From Halovibrio salipaludis (GTDB lineage: Bacteria; Pseudomonadota; Gammaproteobacteria; Pseudomonadales; Oleiphilaceae), in NCBI RefSeq assembly GCF_002286965.1, contig NZ_NSKD01000004.1, forward strand, positions 62,001 through 126,000: DNA of 64,000 bases. Reading direction: 5' to 3'. Of the stretch, positions 39,301 through 47,348 are shown in pieces. Below the pieces are notes generated by a model that was given only the letters and a program-made list of their open reading frames with translations, was not told the origin of the DNA and did not search any database. Within the stretch, counting starts at the first letter, position 1. Each line of letters begins with the position of its first letter. Position numbers and translations under genes: made by a program.

Positions 39301-39998
39301 TGCCTGCCATGACCCGGCTGCTCGCTGTGGATACCAGTGCTGGCCGGGGCTCCGTTGCCCTCCTTGACGGGGGCAGCGTGCTCACCGATTACAGCGATGA
39401 ACCCCGGTCCCACACCCGCCGTCTGGAGCCCATGGTCAATGGACTTCTGGCTCAGGCCGGGCTGCGGCTGGGGGATCTGGATGCACTGGCCTTCGGTGCC
39501 GGCCCGGGCTCGTTCACGGGCCTGAGGGTGACCGCCGGGCTGGTTCAGGGGCTGGCTTTCGGGCTCCAGTTGCCGGTGGTGCCGGTGTCGTCACTGCGGG
39601 CCATGGCCCATGCCGTGCATGGGCGGCTGGACGCACCCGCAGAGGTCGCCGTGGCCCGGGATGCCCGTATGGGGGAGCTCTACTGGGGGCTCTATCGGGT
39701 GACGCCGGAGGCTGCGGTGGAGCCGCTGCTGCCCGATTCACTGGTTTCTCCCGCGGCCCTGTCGCTGCCTGAGACGACCGGTGTCTGCCTGGGCGTGGGT
39801 GATGGCTGGCTACTGCGGGAAGCCATCCCGGAACCCGTGCTTGCGCGCGTGGAGGCGATCATGCCCGACGTGATGCCGGAAGCCGGTGCGATTGCCCGCC
39901 TGGCTGAGACCCTGCTTCACCAGGGCGAATGGGTTGGGGCAGAGGCGGTCCAGCCGGTCTACCTGCGGGACGATGTGGCCTGGCAGACCAGCGCCTGA
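39300..39998 (+). CDS. tsaB: tRNA t6A37 synthesis protein TsaB
   Basis: Non-catalytic partner of TsaD in N6-threonylcarbamoyladenosine formation. 232 aa from ATG 39300, overlapping the adk stop; ATG 39309 is an alternative. ASKHA fold signatures LLAVDTSAGRGSVAL, AFGAGPGSFTGLRVTAGL and VARDARMGELYWG. The adk-tsaB pair is also seen in pseudomonads. Confidence 0.94.
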
Positions 39999-40069
39999 GC
40001 AGAGTGGGCGATCAGTGATTATACTGTTACCCGGTTCCCCTTTTTTCGATTCTGACGGGCATTGATCCA

Positions 40070-40387
40070 ATGGTCGGTGGTATCTCCGGAAACAGCCCCC
40101 TGCCGGTCGCACCGGATCCGGCACGGCGGCCTGACGCCCCGGGGCGGGAAGCACCCCGCGCGGAGCCTCTCAATGATGCCCGCAGTGCCCCCCGCGAGGA
40201 CAGCGGTCAGGCGCGCACCCGGCGTGCTGAGGCCGTGGCCGAGCCGGAGGTTGTGCGTCCCCGCCGCAGTCCGGATACCGACAGTCTCCCTCTCCGGAAT
40301 CAGGAAGCACTCAGCGCCTATGATCGTATCGGCAGTGCCGCCGTGGCAGAGGACGTGGAGCTGGTCGGCGTGGACATCCGGATCTGA
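40070..40387 (+). CDS. Small Pro/Arg-rich protein upstream of rsmJ
   Basis: 105 aa. Residues 1-75 are low complexity, rich in Pro, Arg, Ala and Asp, probably disordered. Only the C-terminal 30 residues look ordered (LPLRNQEALSAYDRI, VELVGVDIRI), and the ending AL-x-AY ... VGVD resembles small uncharacterised proteins next to this locus in related bacteria (from memory). The stop TGA shares its last base with the rsmJ ATG, so coupling to rsmJ supports a real gene. No function can be given. TATACT (40020-40025) could be its -10. Confidence 0.65.
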   Translation: MVGGISGNSPLPVAPDPARRPDAPGREAPRAEPLNDARSAPREDSGQARTRRAEAVAEPEVVRPRRSPDTDSLPLRNQEALSAYDRIGSAAVAEDVELVGVDIRI

Positions 40388-41172
40388 TGGTGGCTGAGCT
40401 TCAGGTGGCGGCTGCCGGGCCGGAATGGCTCCCGGTTGCGGCCGAAGTGGCGCAGCGGCTGGGGCTCGAGTGTCTGCCCGAACCGGTGGACAGACCGGCG
40501 AAAGTGGCCAGCCCCGCGTTGCTGGTGCTGGTTTCCGGTGAGGGCGTCAGTCTTCAGGCAACCGGAAAGAAAGCGCCTGGCCCGGTGCGGGTGGACTGGG
40601 TGCACGGGCGCAGCGGTCATCGCCGCCGCCAGGGCGGTGCCGAACTGCTGGTCAAGGCCATCGGCGTGGGGCGGGCTTCAAGGCCGCTCCGGATCCTGGA
40701 TGCCACCGCCGGGCTGGGGGAGGATGCGCTGGTATTGGCCGGTTTCGACTGTGAGCTGATGCTGTTCGAACGCTCCCCGGTGATCGCCGAGCTGCTTGCG
40801 GATGGCATGGCCCGGGCCGCACAGGAACCGGCGCTGTCGGATCGACTCGCGCGCATGCAGCTGGAACGTGGTGACGCCACCCGCTGGCTTGCGGACCATC
40901 CCGAGGCCGTGGATGTGGTCTACCTGGATCCGATGTTTCCGGAGAAGCGCAACAGTGCCGCGGTGCGCAAGGAAATGCAGCTGGCCAGGAGCGTGGTCGG
41001 TGATGACGGGGATGCCGCTGTACTGCTGGAGACGGGCCTGACCGCCGCGCGCCACCGTGTGGTGGTCAAGCGCCCGCGCCGGGCGGACCCGCTGCCCGGG
41101 CCGGAACCCGCCACCTCAGTTGAGGGCCGCAGCAGCCGGTTTGACGTCTACAGCCGCCGGGCCCTTCCATAG
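40387..41172 (+). CDS. rsmJ: 16S rRNA m2G1516 methyltransferase RsmJ
   Basis: SAM methylase of 16S rRNA (former DUF548). 261 aa from ATG 40387. The SAM fold has RILDATAGLGEDALVLAGFDC, VVYLDPMFPEKRNSAAVRKEMQ (shown in part; key is LDPMFPEK) and a C-terminal VVVKRPRRADPL. It converges with plsB, 7 bases apart. Confidence 0.94.
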   Translation: MVAELQVAAAGPEWLPVAAEVAQRLGLECLPEPVDRPAKVASPALLVLVSGEGVSLQATGKKAPGPVRVDWVHGRSGHRRRQGGAELLVKAIGVGRASRPLRILDATAGLGEDALVLAGFDCELMLFERSPVIAELLADGMARAAQEPALSDRLARMQLERGDATRWLADHPEAVDVVYLDPMFPEKRNSAAVRKEMQLARSVVGDDGDAAVLLETGLTAARHRVVVKRPRRADPLPGPEPATSVEGRSSRFDVYSRRALP

Positions 41173-41179
41173 CAAGCCG

Positions 41180-43687
41180 TCAGGACTGGCCCGTTTCGGG
41201 AAGATCCGCGCTTTTGACGCCCGGCATGGGTACACTGACATTCGTCACCTGGAGGATCGACTGGCGCAGCTCCGAGCTCAGCACCAGGCGGGCCTCTTCA
41301 GCCACTTCCTCCAGCCCCGAGCGCCAGGCCAGCCGGCCATCCTCATCCGTGGTCAGGATGCCGTTGGTCCGCAGGTTGGCAATGAAGTTGCGGAACAGGG
41401 TCTTGTCGAAGAATTCCGGCGCGCTCAGCCCGAACAGCACGGATACCCGCTCGGCCAGCAGCGTGGACTGTTCCTCCAGCTCTTCCGGTGTCAGGGTGTT
41501 GGGCCCGAAGCGCTGCAGTATGGCGATGCTCAGGTAGTAGCGCTGCAGGGTCTGGATCATGCCGTTGGAGAGCACCCCGAGCCGGACGGCATCCGCCGTG
41601 CCGGGTTCCGGCCGGTGCAGGAGGCTGCCTTCACTGATGAGAAGCCCTTCCTCCACCAGCCGGTCGATCCAGGTGTCCAGCACGCCGTCGATGCTCTCCG
41701 TGGGCCAGCGCAGGAAGAGCTCGGACTGGATGTAGGGATAGATGGCGCGCGCCAGGAACACCAGGCGTTCACGCTCCAGGGAGCTGTTGTTCTGGAACAG
41801 GCTGGCCAGCAGTGCGGGAATCGCGAACAGGTGCTGGACGTTGTTGCGGTAGTAGGTCATCAGAACCGCGTGCCGCCCCTCGAGCATGATGATGTCGCCC
41901 AGCTTCTGCTTGCGCCGGACGATCAGCCCCATGGCCTCGTTGTAGGCGATCCAGTCCTCACCGGAGCCTTCAGGGAAGGTCATGCGATCGCTGTAGGGCT
42001 GCTTGTGGAGCAGGTTGCACAGGTCCTCCATCAGCCGGGCCAGCAGCTGTTCGTCCATGGCCAGGCGGTCGGTCGCCAGCATGACGGTGGCCAGCAGGTT
42101 GACCGGGTTCAGCGCCGCCGCTTCGTTGATGTTCGTCACGGTGCGCCGGGCCAGGGTGTTGACCACGTCCGGCAGCCACTCAGGGCGGGATTCCTCGTCA
42201 TACGCCTGCTCACGCCACTGCGGCTGCTTTTCGTCCAGAACGCCGGCCAGTTCAATGGGTTCACCGAAGTTGACCGACACCTGGCCGAAGGAACGCCGCA
42301 GGTTGCGTACCGAGCTGATCAGGCCCAGGAGCCCTTCCTTTTTCTTCTGGGTGCCCTGGAGCTCGCCCAGGTAGGAACGGCCTTCCAGCACCTTTTCATA
42401 GCCGAAGTAGACCGGTACGAACACGATGGGCTTGCGCGGATCGCGCAGGAAGCTGCGGACCGTCATCGACAGCATGCCCGGGCGCGGCTGCAGGGTACGA
42501 CCGGTGCGGCTGCGCCCGCCTTCCACGAAGTATTCCACCGAGAAGCCGCGGGTGAACATCACGTGCATGTATTCATTGAAAACGGCCGAATACAGCGGGT
42601 TGTCGCGGAAGCTTCGGCGCATGAAAAAGGCCCCGCCCCGGCGCAGCAGCGGGCCCACGATGGGCATGTTCAGGTTGATTCCCGCCGCGATGTGTGGCGG
42701 CATGAGGCCGTTCTTGTAGAGGACGAACGACAGCAGCAGATAGTCGATGTGAGAGCGGTGGCAGGGCACATAGACAACGGCGTTATCCCGCGCCGCTTCC
42801 TGTGCGGTTTCGATGTTATTCACCCGGATACCGTCGTAGAGCCGGTTCCAGAGCCAGCCCAGGACAACTTCGAGAAAGCGGATGGTCACCATCGAGAAGT
42901 TCGAGGCGATCTCGTGGGCGTACTTGAGAGCCCGCTCCTTCGCCCGTGCCTGGTGGATGTCTTCGTGCTCCGCCGTCTCGCGGATGGCGTCCTTCACCGG
43001 CTGGCTGCGCACCAGTGAGTTCACCAGTGTGCGCCGGTGGGACAGGTCGGGGCCGATCACGGCCTGGCGGACGCGCCGGAAGTGCACCCGCAGGATGCGC
43101 GCCAGCTTGCGCTGGGCCACGGACTCGCTGCGGGCTTCACTGACGGCTTCCTGGAGTGACAGCGGCCGGTTGAACTGGACAAACAGATTCCGGCCATGCA
43201 TGAGGATGGTGAAGAACTTCTGCAGTGGGCCGGTGACGGACCAGCTGTCCGAGAGCATGATCTTGAGCAGGGACTTTTCCTTGTCCGGTGAACGGCCCCA
43301 GAACAGGGAAACGGGGACGATCTGGACATCGTTCCCGGTACGGCATCCCTGGCTGACCAGGGCCTCGAAGCGTTCCGTGGGAACCGGTGTCTGGCGGAGC
43401 CGGCGGAGACCGCCCCGGCGCTGGTAGAGAAAGAAGAAGGAATGCTTCAGGCCCTCGCCCAGAGGCAGCGGTCGCTCGGCCCGGGGCAGACCGGCGCGCT
43501 TGAGTTCCTCTTCCAGCACCAGCCGGCTCGACAGAGAGCTGTACTGCAGCACGTAGCAGACCGGTTTTTCGGGATCCAGGCCGAGCTGCTCCCGGTCGGC
43601 ACCCAGAACACGGCTGCGCACCCACAGGTAGATGAGTTTGCGCAGAAGGGTCAGGATCAGGTTTCCGGGGCCTTTCAGGAACGCCAT
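41180..43687 (-). CDS. plsB: Glycerol-3-phosphate 1-O-acyltransferase PlsB
   Basis: First acyl transfer of phospholipid synthesis, at the inner membrane, using acyl-ACP or acyl-CoA. 835 aa from ATG 43687 (MAFLKGPGNLILTLL); the frame is open upstream. The acyltransferase HX4D motif is His310-Asp315 in VPCHRSHIDYLLLSF; GAFFMRRSF, YFVEGGRSRTGR and VPVYFGYEKVLEG follow in order. Full length. Divergent from nudC. Confidence 0.97.
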   Translation of the reverse strand: MAFLKGPGNLILTLLRKLIYLWVRSRVLGADREQLGLDPEKPVCYVLQYSSLSSRLVLEEELKRAGLPRAERPLPLGEGLKHSFFFLYQRRGGLRRLRQTPVPTERFEALVSQGCRTGNDVQIVPVSLFWGRSPDKEKSLLKIMLSDSWSVTGPLQKFFTILMHGRNLFVQFNRPLSLQEAVSEARSESVAQRKLARILRVHFRRVRQAVIGPDLSHRRTLVNSLVRSQPVKDAIRETAEHEDIHQARAKERALKYAHEIASNFSMVTIRFLEVVLGWLWNRLYDGIRVNNIETAQEAARDNAVVYVPCHRSHIDYLLLSFVLYKNGLMPPHIAAGINLNMPIVGPLLRRGGAFFMRRSFRDNPLYSAVFNEYMHVMFTRGFSVEYFVEGGRSRTGRTLQPRPGMLSMTVRSFLRDPRKPIVFVPVYFGYEKVLEGRSYLGELQGTQKKKEGLLGLISSVRNLRRSFGQVSVNFGEPIELAGVLDEKQPQWREQAYDEESRPEWLPDVVNTLARRTVTNINEAAALNPVNLLATVMLATDRLAMDEQLLARLMEDLCNLLHKQPYSDRMTFPEGSGEDWIAYNEAMGLIVRRKQKLGDIIMLEGRHAVLMTYYRNNVQHLFAIPALLASLFQNNSSLERERLVFLARAIYPYIQSELFLRWPTESIDGVLDTWIDRLVEEGLLISEGSLLHRPEPGTADAVRLGVLSNGMIQTLQRYYLSIAILQRFGPNTLTPEELEEQSTLLAERVSVLFGLSAPEFFDKTLFRNFIANLRTNGILTTDEDGRLAWRSGLEEVAEEARLVLSSELRQSILQVTNVSVPMPGVKSADLPETGQS

Positions 43688-43764
43688 GCCTACTCCGTTC
43701 GGGGTCCGTGGTCGAGTCGGGGACAAGTTTACGCCTCGCGGGGCAGTCGGCAAAGTCCCGTTGC

Positions 43765-43793
43765 TTGCCGCCATGGCAGGGGCTGATTATAGT
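43765..43793 (+). promoter_or_regulatory. Predicted promoter of nudC
   Basis: TTGCCG (43765-43770), 17-base spacer, TATAGT (43788-43793). Transcription would begin near 43800, next to the nudC ATG at 43801, giving a leaderless or nearly leaderless mRNA. Confidence 0.5.
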
Positions 43794-43800
43794 GCCCTGC

Positions 43801-44592
43801 ATGGATACTCTGACCGACTTCGTTGCCGATCCCTGGGCGGTTGCCACTCCGGACCGTGAGCGGGTGGCCGTTTTCAGTGACCGGCTGGACCTCTATCCCG
43901 CTGCGGAAGGGGGACTCTTCCACAGTACCACGGCGCTTCCCGACAGTGTCGGTGAGCTGCTGCCCGTGGGCTGCATGGGCCGGGACCGGCTGTACGTGGC
44001 GCGTGCCTGTGGTGTTGAGGGCCGGAGTCTGCGTTCGGTCTATCCCAACGCCTCGCCGGCCGAGCGGGCCGCGCTGGGCGCAGCCCGCCAGCGGCTCCAG
44101 TGGGTTCAGGATCATGCCTTCTGTGGCCGCTGCGGTGGCCCCACCCAGTGGTATGAGCACGAATACACGCTCTACTGCGCTCACTGTGATCACCGCCACT
44201 ACCCGCGGGTCTCACCCTGCGTGATCGTGGCTGTCCACGATGGGGACTGGCTGCTGCTTGGTCGCAGCCCGCGCCATCCACCGGATCTGTGGACCCTGAT
44301 TGCTGGTTTCATCGAGCCGGGAGAGTCGGCTGAAGCCGCGGTGGCGCGGGAGGTCCACGAGGAGACCGGTGTTCAGCTGGCGGACGTCCGCTATCACGGT
44401 TCCGAAAGCTGGCCCTTCCCCCATCAGCTGATGCTCGGCTACAGCGCCCGGTTCGCGGGCGGCCCATTACGTCGCGCCGAGGATGAGCTGGTGGCACTGG
44501 AGTGGTTCCATCGGGATTCGCTGCCCCGGGTTCCGGGAGACTGGACCATTGCCGGGCGGTTGATACAGGCCTTCAGCCAGGGGCGTGCCTGA
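43801..44592 (+). CDS. nudC: NADH pyrophosphatase / RNA decapping hydrolase NudC
   Basis: Nudix enzyme that cleaves NAD(H) and removes NAD caps from RNA. 263 aa from ATG 43801. Zinc finger CGRCGGPTQWYEHEYTLYCAHC, Nudix box GFIEPGESAEAAVAREVHEETGV (shown as GFIEPGESAE...REVHEETG), and SESWPFPHQLM matching the NudC-specific SQPWPFPxS element with small changes. No Shine-Dalgarno lies before the ATG. The stop overlaps murI by one base. Confidence 0.95.
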   Translation: MDTLTDFVADPWAVATPDRERVAVFSDRLDLYPAAEGGLFHSTTALPDSVGELLPVGCMGRDRLYVARACGVEGRSLRSVYPNASPAERAALGAARQRLQWVQDHAFCGRCGGPTQWYEHEYTLYCAHCDHRHYPRVSPCVIVAVHDGDWLLLGRSPRHPPDLWTLIAGFIEPGESAEAAVAREVHEETGVQLADVRYHGSESWPFPHQLMLGYSARFAGGPLRRAEDELVALEWFHRDSLPRVPGDWTIAGRLIQAFSQGRA

Positions 44593-45455
44593 TGCACCAG
44601 AGCTGTCCCCGGGTCCTGCTGTTTGACAGCGGCATCGGCGGGCTCAGTATCGCGGATGCGGTCCGTCTCCGGCTGCCCTGTGCGGACATGGTCTATGCCG
44701 GAGACAACGAGGGCTTCCCCTATGGGGATCTGCCGGAGCACGAGGTGGTGGCACGCTGTGTGGCTCTGGTGGAGGGGGCGCTGGCCCGGTGGCCCTGTGA
44801 TCTGGTGGTGGTGGCCTGCAATACCGCCAGCACCGTCGTGCTGCCCATGCTGCGCTCCCGGCTTCGCTTGCCGGTGGTGGGTGTTGTGCCGGCCATCAAG
44901 CCCGCTGCAGCACTCAGCCGTAACCGGAGGCTGGGGGTTCTGGCAACGCCTGCCACCGTGGATAGGCCCTACCTGGCGTCGCTGATTGATGAATACGCCG
45001 CGGATTGCACGGTGCTGAGGCTGGGCAGTTCCGAGCTGGTCCGGATTGCGGAAACCGGGCTGGCGCAGGGGTGGGTGGACGATGAACAGGTCCGCGCCAT
45101 ACTGCAGCCCCTGGCGGCCGGCGATCCGGATACGGTGGTGCTCGGGTGCACGCATTTCCCCCTGATCCGGGAGGCACTGGCACGGGCCATGCCGGGCGTG
45201 AGGCATTGGGTGGATTCCGGGGATGCCATTGCCCGGCGGGTTGTTCAGCTTCTGGATGAGACCACAGGCGACGGAGCCGGCACCGGACAGGGGAGCAGCA
45301 CTTTCCTGTTCACCGCCGAGCCCCCGGCGGGGCTCCGGCACTGGCTGGAAGTGAGCCAGACCGGCACCCGCGGGGGCGGCCCTCAGATCAGCCGCGTCAG
45401 CCTGAATACCGCCAGAAACTCAAGCATTGGCAGCGCGGGCTTGTGGCAGCAGTAG
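44592..45455 (+). CDS. murI: Glutamate racemase
   Basis: Supplies D-glutamate for peptidoglycan. 287 aa from ATG 44592, which overlaps the nudC stop; the frame is open upstream to 44502. Asp12 in LLFDSGIGGLS, YAGDNEGFPYGDL, catalytic Cys76 (VVACNTAST) and Cys186 (VLGCTHFPLI). The last 24 residues (73 bases) run into the 3' end of the minus-strand DUF2156 gene and look like an untidy extension (SLNTARNSSIGSAGLWQQ). Confidence 0.94.
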   Translation: MHQSCPRVLLFDSGIGGLSIADAVRLRLPCADMVYAGDNEGFPYGDLPEHEVVARCVALVEGALARWPCDLVVVACNTASTVVLPMLRSRLRLPVVGVVPAIKPAAALSRNRRLGVLATPATVDRPYLASLIDEYAADCTVLRLGSSELVRIAETGLAQGWVDDEQVRAILQPLAAGDPDTVVLGCTHFPLIREALARAMPGVRHWVDSGDAIARRVVQLLDETTGDGAGTGQGSSTFLFTAEPPAGLRHWLEVSQTGTRGGGPQISRVSLNTARNSSIGSAGLWQQ

Positions 45456-46390
45456 GTTCTCTCGATCTCACCCCGGAACCGTGACTTCGTGAACTCCAGC
45501 CCCCTGAAGTTGTAGAAACGGTTGCCGTGCCTGTACACGCCACGGCATAGGCTCTTGAGAATGCGGCTTTCCTGCGGTTCCGTTTCCTCGGATAGATGCA
45601 GGGGGATCAGGCCCAGATCGAGCCGTGGCACACCTTCCGCCTGGAAGGTTTCCATGGCGTGCGCCATGATGGTGTAGAAAATCCCCTGCCGGAAATTGGC
45701 ATTGGCCCGCGAGATGTTCGGGACGTAGCTGACGATCTCATTGCGCTCGTAGATCGGATCGAAGTAGATGAACCCCACGGCCTTACCATCCTGGTAGGCA
45801 TAGAAATGGCGTTCGTTCTCCCGGTATTCCATGTCCATGGGCCGGATCAGGAAGCGGATCTCCTGGCGCTTGCACTGGCGGGTGCGGATCCATGCGTCCG
45901 AGATTTCGCGGGTATGGTCATCACTGAACCGTTCCTGGACGGTGATGCCGGCTTCCCGTGCCTGGTTGAGGGCGGTACGGATGACCTGTTTCTTCTTGCC
46001 CTTGAGCGACCACTGGCTCAGGTCCACCCGGGATTCCGCCCCGAACTGCGTCCCGTAATAACCGAAGCGTTCGTGCAGGATTTCCATAACGGGGCGCGAG
46101 ACCTGCACGTAGCAGACGTTCGAAACCCGGCGCTCAAACCGTGACAGTATCAACTCCCGGTCTTCCGGAGCACAGACCGGATCCGAGAGTACGAAGTTCA
46201 GCCCCCATTTCTTCATGTAGCCGATGTAGCCGACACCGGGCACGTCGAAGTAGTGCATGCCGGGCTGCAGTGTCGAGAACGACTGCGAGTGGGAGCCGTA
46301 CTGCTTGAGCAGTGCCACCCGCTCAGAGAAGCTTATGGGACCTTCCGGGATGTCCCGGAATCCGTCGAGCACCAGGGTCTGCTGCGTCAT
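45383..46390 (-). CDS. Stand-alone DUF2156 (MprF/LPG-synthase C-terminal-like) protein
   Basis: 335 aa from ATG 46390 with GGAG upstream (an earlier ATG at 46441 lacks one). The whole protein resembles the cytosolic catalytic domain of MprF lysyl-phosphatidylglycerol synthase, a double-GNAT fold: MHYFDVPGVGYIGYMKKWG, SDPVCAPEDRELIL, LKGKKKQVIRTALNQAREAG, RHFYAYQDGKAVGFIYFDPI and GVPRLDLGLIPLHLSEE. No membrane flippase domain is present. Substrate cannot be read from sequence; transfer of an acyl or aminoacyl group to a lipid or peptide is inference. It lies 31 bases downstream of the methyltransferase gene in the same direction, so likely an operon. Confidence 0.8.
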   Translation of the reverse strand: MTQQTLVLDGFRDIPEGPISFSERVALLKQYGSHSQSFSTLQPGMHYFDVPGVGYIGYMKKWGLNFVLSDPVCAPEDRELILSRFERRVSNVCYVQVSRPVMEILHERFGYYGTQFGAESRVDLSQWSLKGKKKQVIRTALNQAREAGITVQERFSDDHTREISDAWIRTRQCKRQEIRFLIRPMDMEYRENERHFYAYQDGKAVGFIYFDPIYERNEIVSYVPNISRANANFRQGIFYTIMAHAMETFQAEGVPRLDLGLIPLHLSEETEPQESRILKSLCRGVYRHGNRFYNFRGLEFTKSRFRGEIERTYCCHKPALPMLEFLAVFRLTRLI

Positions 46391-46421
46391 GGCTGGACTC
46401 CTTATTGTTATACGTGCTTTC

Positions 46422-47084
46422 TCAGCCGCGCTTCTCGGCAAGAATTGACCAGTAGCAATGGATGTTCAGCAGTGAGAAGCGTTTCTTGTCGCGGATTTCC
46501 AGGCCCAGACTTTCCAGGTAGGCCGGGTAGTTGTAGATGCCGTGAAAGGCGTTGTCGGTGAACAGCCAGAAGAAACAGGCGGCGATATACCAGTAGCCCT
46601 TCTTGAACAGGCGGGCCAGGGGGTTACCGCTGGGGTAGATGAAATCCCCCACCACCAGCTGGGCCCGGGGTTTGCCGAGACTGACCAGGTGGCGCAGGAT
46701 CTCGAGCATGGTCGGGCGGTCAAACACATTCAGGAAGAAGTTGGCGACCACCATGTCGTACTGTTCGTACTCGGTGACCTTCATGATGTCGTCCTGGACC
46801 GTCCGGACATGGAGGTGGGGCGCTTCTCTGGCCAGCAGTTCCCGGAACCTGTTGAGCATGGTTTCCGATACATCCACAACCGTAACGTCGGCGCCGAGTT
46901 CGGCCGCGCGCAGGGCGTCCCGGCCGTGGCCAACACCGGCTACGAGGACACGATCCCCGGGGCTGACATTCCCGGAATGGAGCATGGCCGTCTTGCACTC
47001 ATCGATGCTCCTGCCGCTGTAGACGCTGCTCAGGAAATCATAAACGGGGCCGACGATTCTGTATTTGTCCTGCATGGTCCGCAC
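46422..47084 (-). CDS. Class I SAM-dependent methyltransferase
   Basis: 220 aa; GTG 47084 has AGGA 6 bases upstream, ATG 47075 is the alternative. SAM-binding motif I RVLVAGVGHGRDALRAAELGA, motif II VTVVDVSETMLNRF, and a motif IV YDMVVANFFLNVFDRP. The C-terminal third is hydrophobic and aromatic (YWYIAACFFWLFTDNAF), suggesting membrane contact and a lipid or quinone substrate. First gene of a probable two-gene operon with the DUF2156 protein. Substrate unknown. Confidence 0.85.
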   Translation of the reverse strand: MRTMQDKYRIVGPVYDFLSSVYSGRSIDECKTAMLHSGNVSPGDRVLVAGVGHGRDALRAAELGADVTVVDVSETMLNRFRELLAREAPHLHVRTVQDDIMKVTEYEQYDMVVANFFLNVFDRPTMLEILRHLVSLGKPRAQLVVGDFIYPSGNPLARLFKKGYWYIAACFFWLFTDNAFHGIYNYPAYLESLGLEIRDKKRFSLLNIHCYWSILAEKRG

Positions 47085-47202
47085 TGCCAGTCCTGAATGG
47101 GGTTTTGGAAGCCGTTACGGCCACCGGATTCAGGAACCATGCTATACACATCCGGCCAGGGTCTCTGTGGAACAGACCGCAGTTTCCGGTTGCACGAGTT
47201 AA

Positions 47203-47247
47203 CGAAAAAACCAAAAAATGCAACTTGAATCAGATATTTGATCTGAT
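47203..47247 (-). terminator. AT-rich inverted repeat with T-runs after the REC-GGDEF-EAL gene
   Basis: ATCAGAT (47229-47235) and ATCTGAT (47241-47247) pair perfectly around ATTTG. Read on the minus strand, two T-runs follow within 25 bases (complement of 47203-47216). It lies about 100 bases after the 47349 stop. The stem is AT-rich, so it is a weak terminator; a protein-binding dyad is also possible. The rest of the 264-base gap (47085-47348) has a second dyad, TTCCGG/CCGGAA (47279-47284, 47296-47301), and no gene. Confidence 0.4.
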
Positions 47248-47348
47248 CGTCCGACAACTGGGCAGAAAGTTTTGACGTTTCCGGCATTGATTGTTCCGGA
47301 AGGCCGGGGGAGATAGCCGTCGTCGGGAAGGGGAAGGTCGTGTGCCGC

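Noticed and set aside
41057-43018. A 653-codon plus-strand open frame opposite plsB
   Set aside because: Antisense shadow of a full-length PlsB with its HX4D motif.
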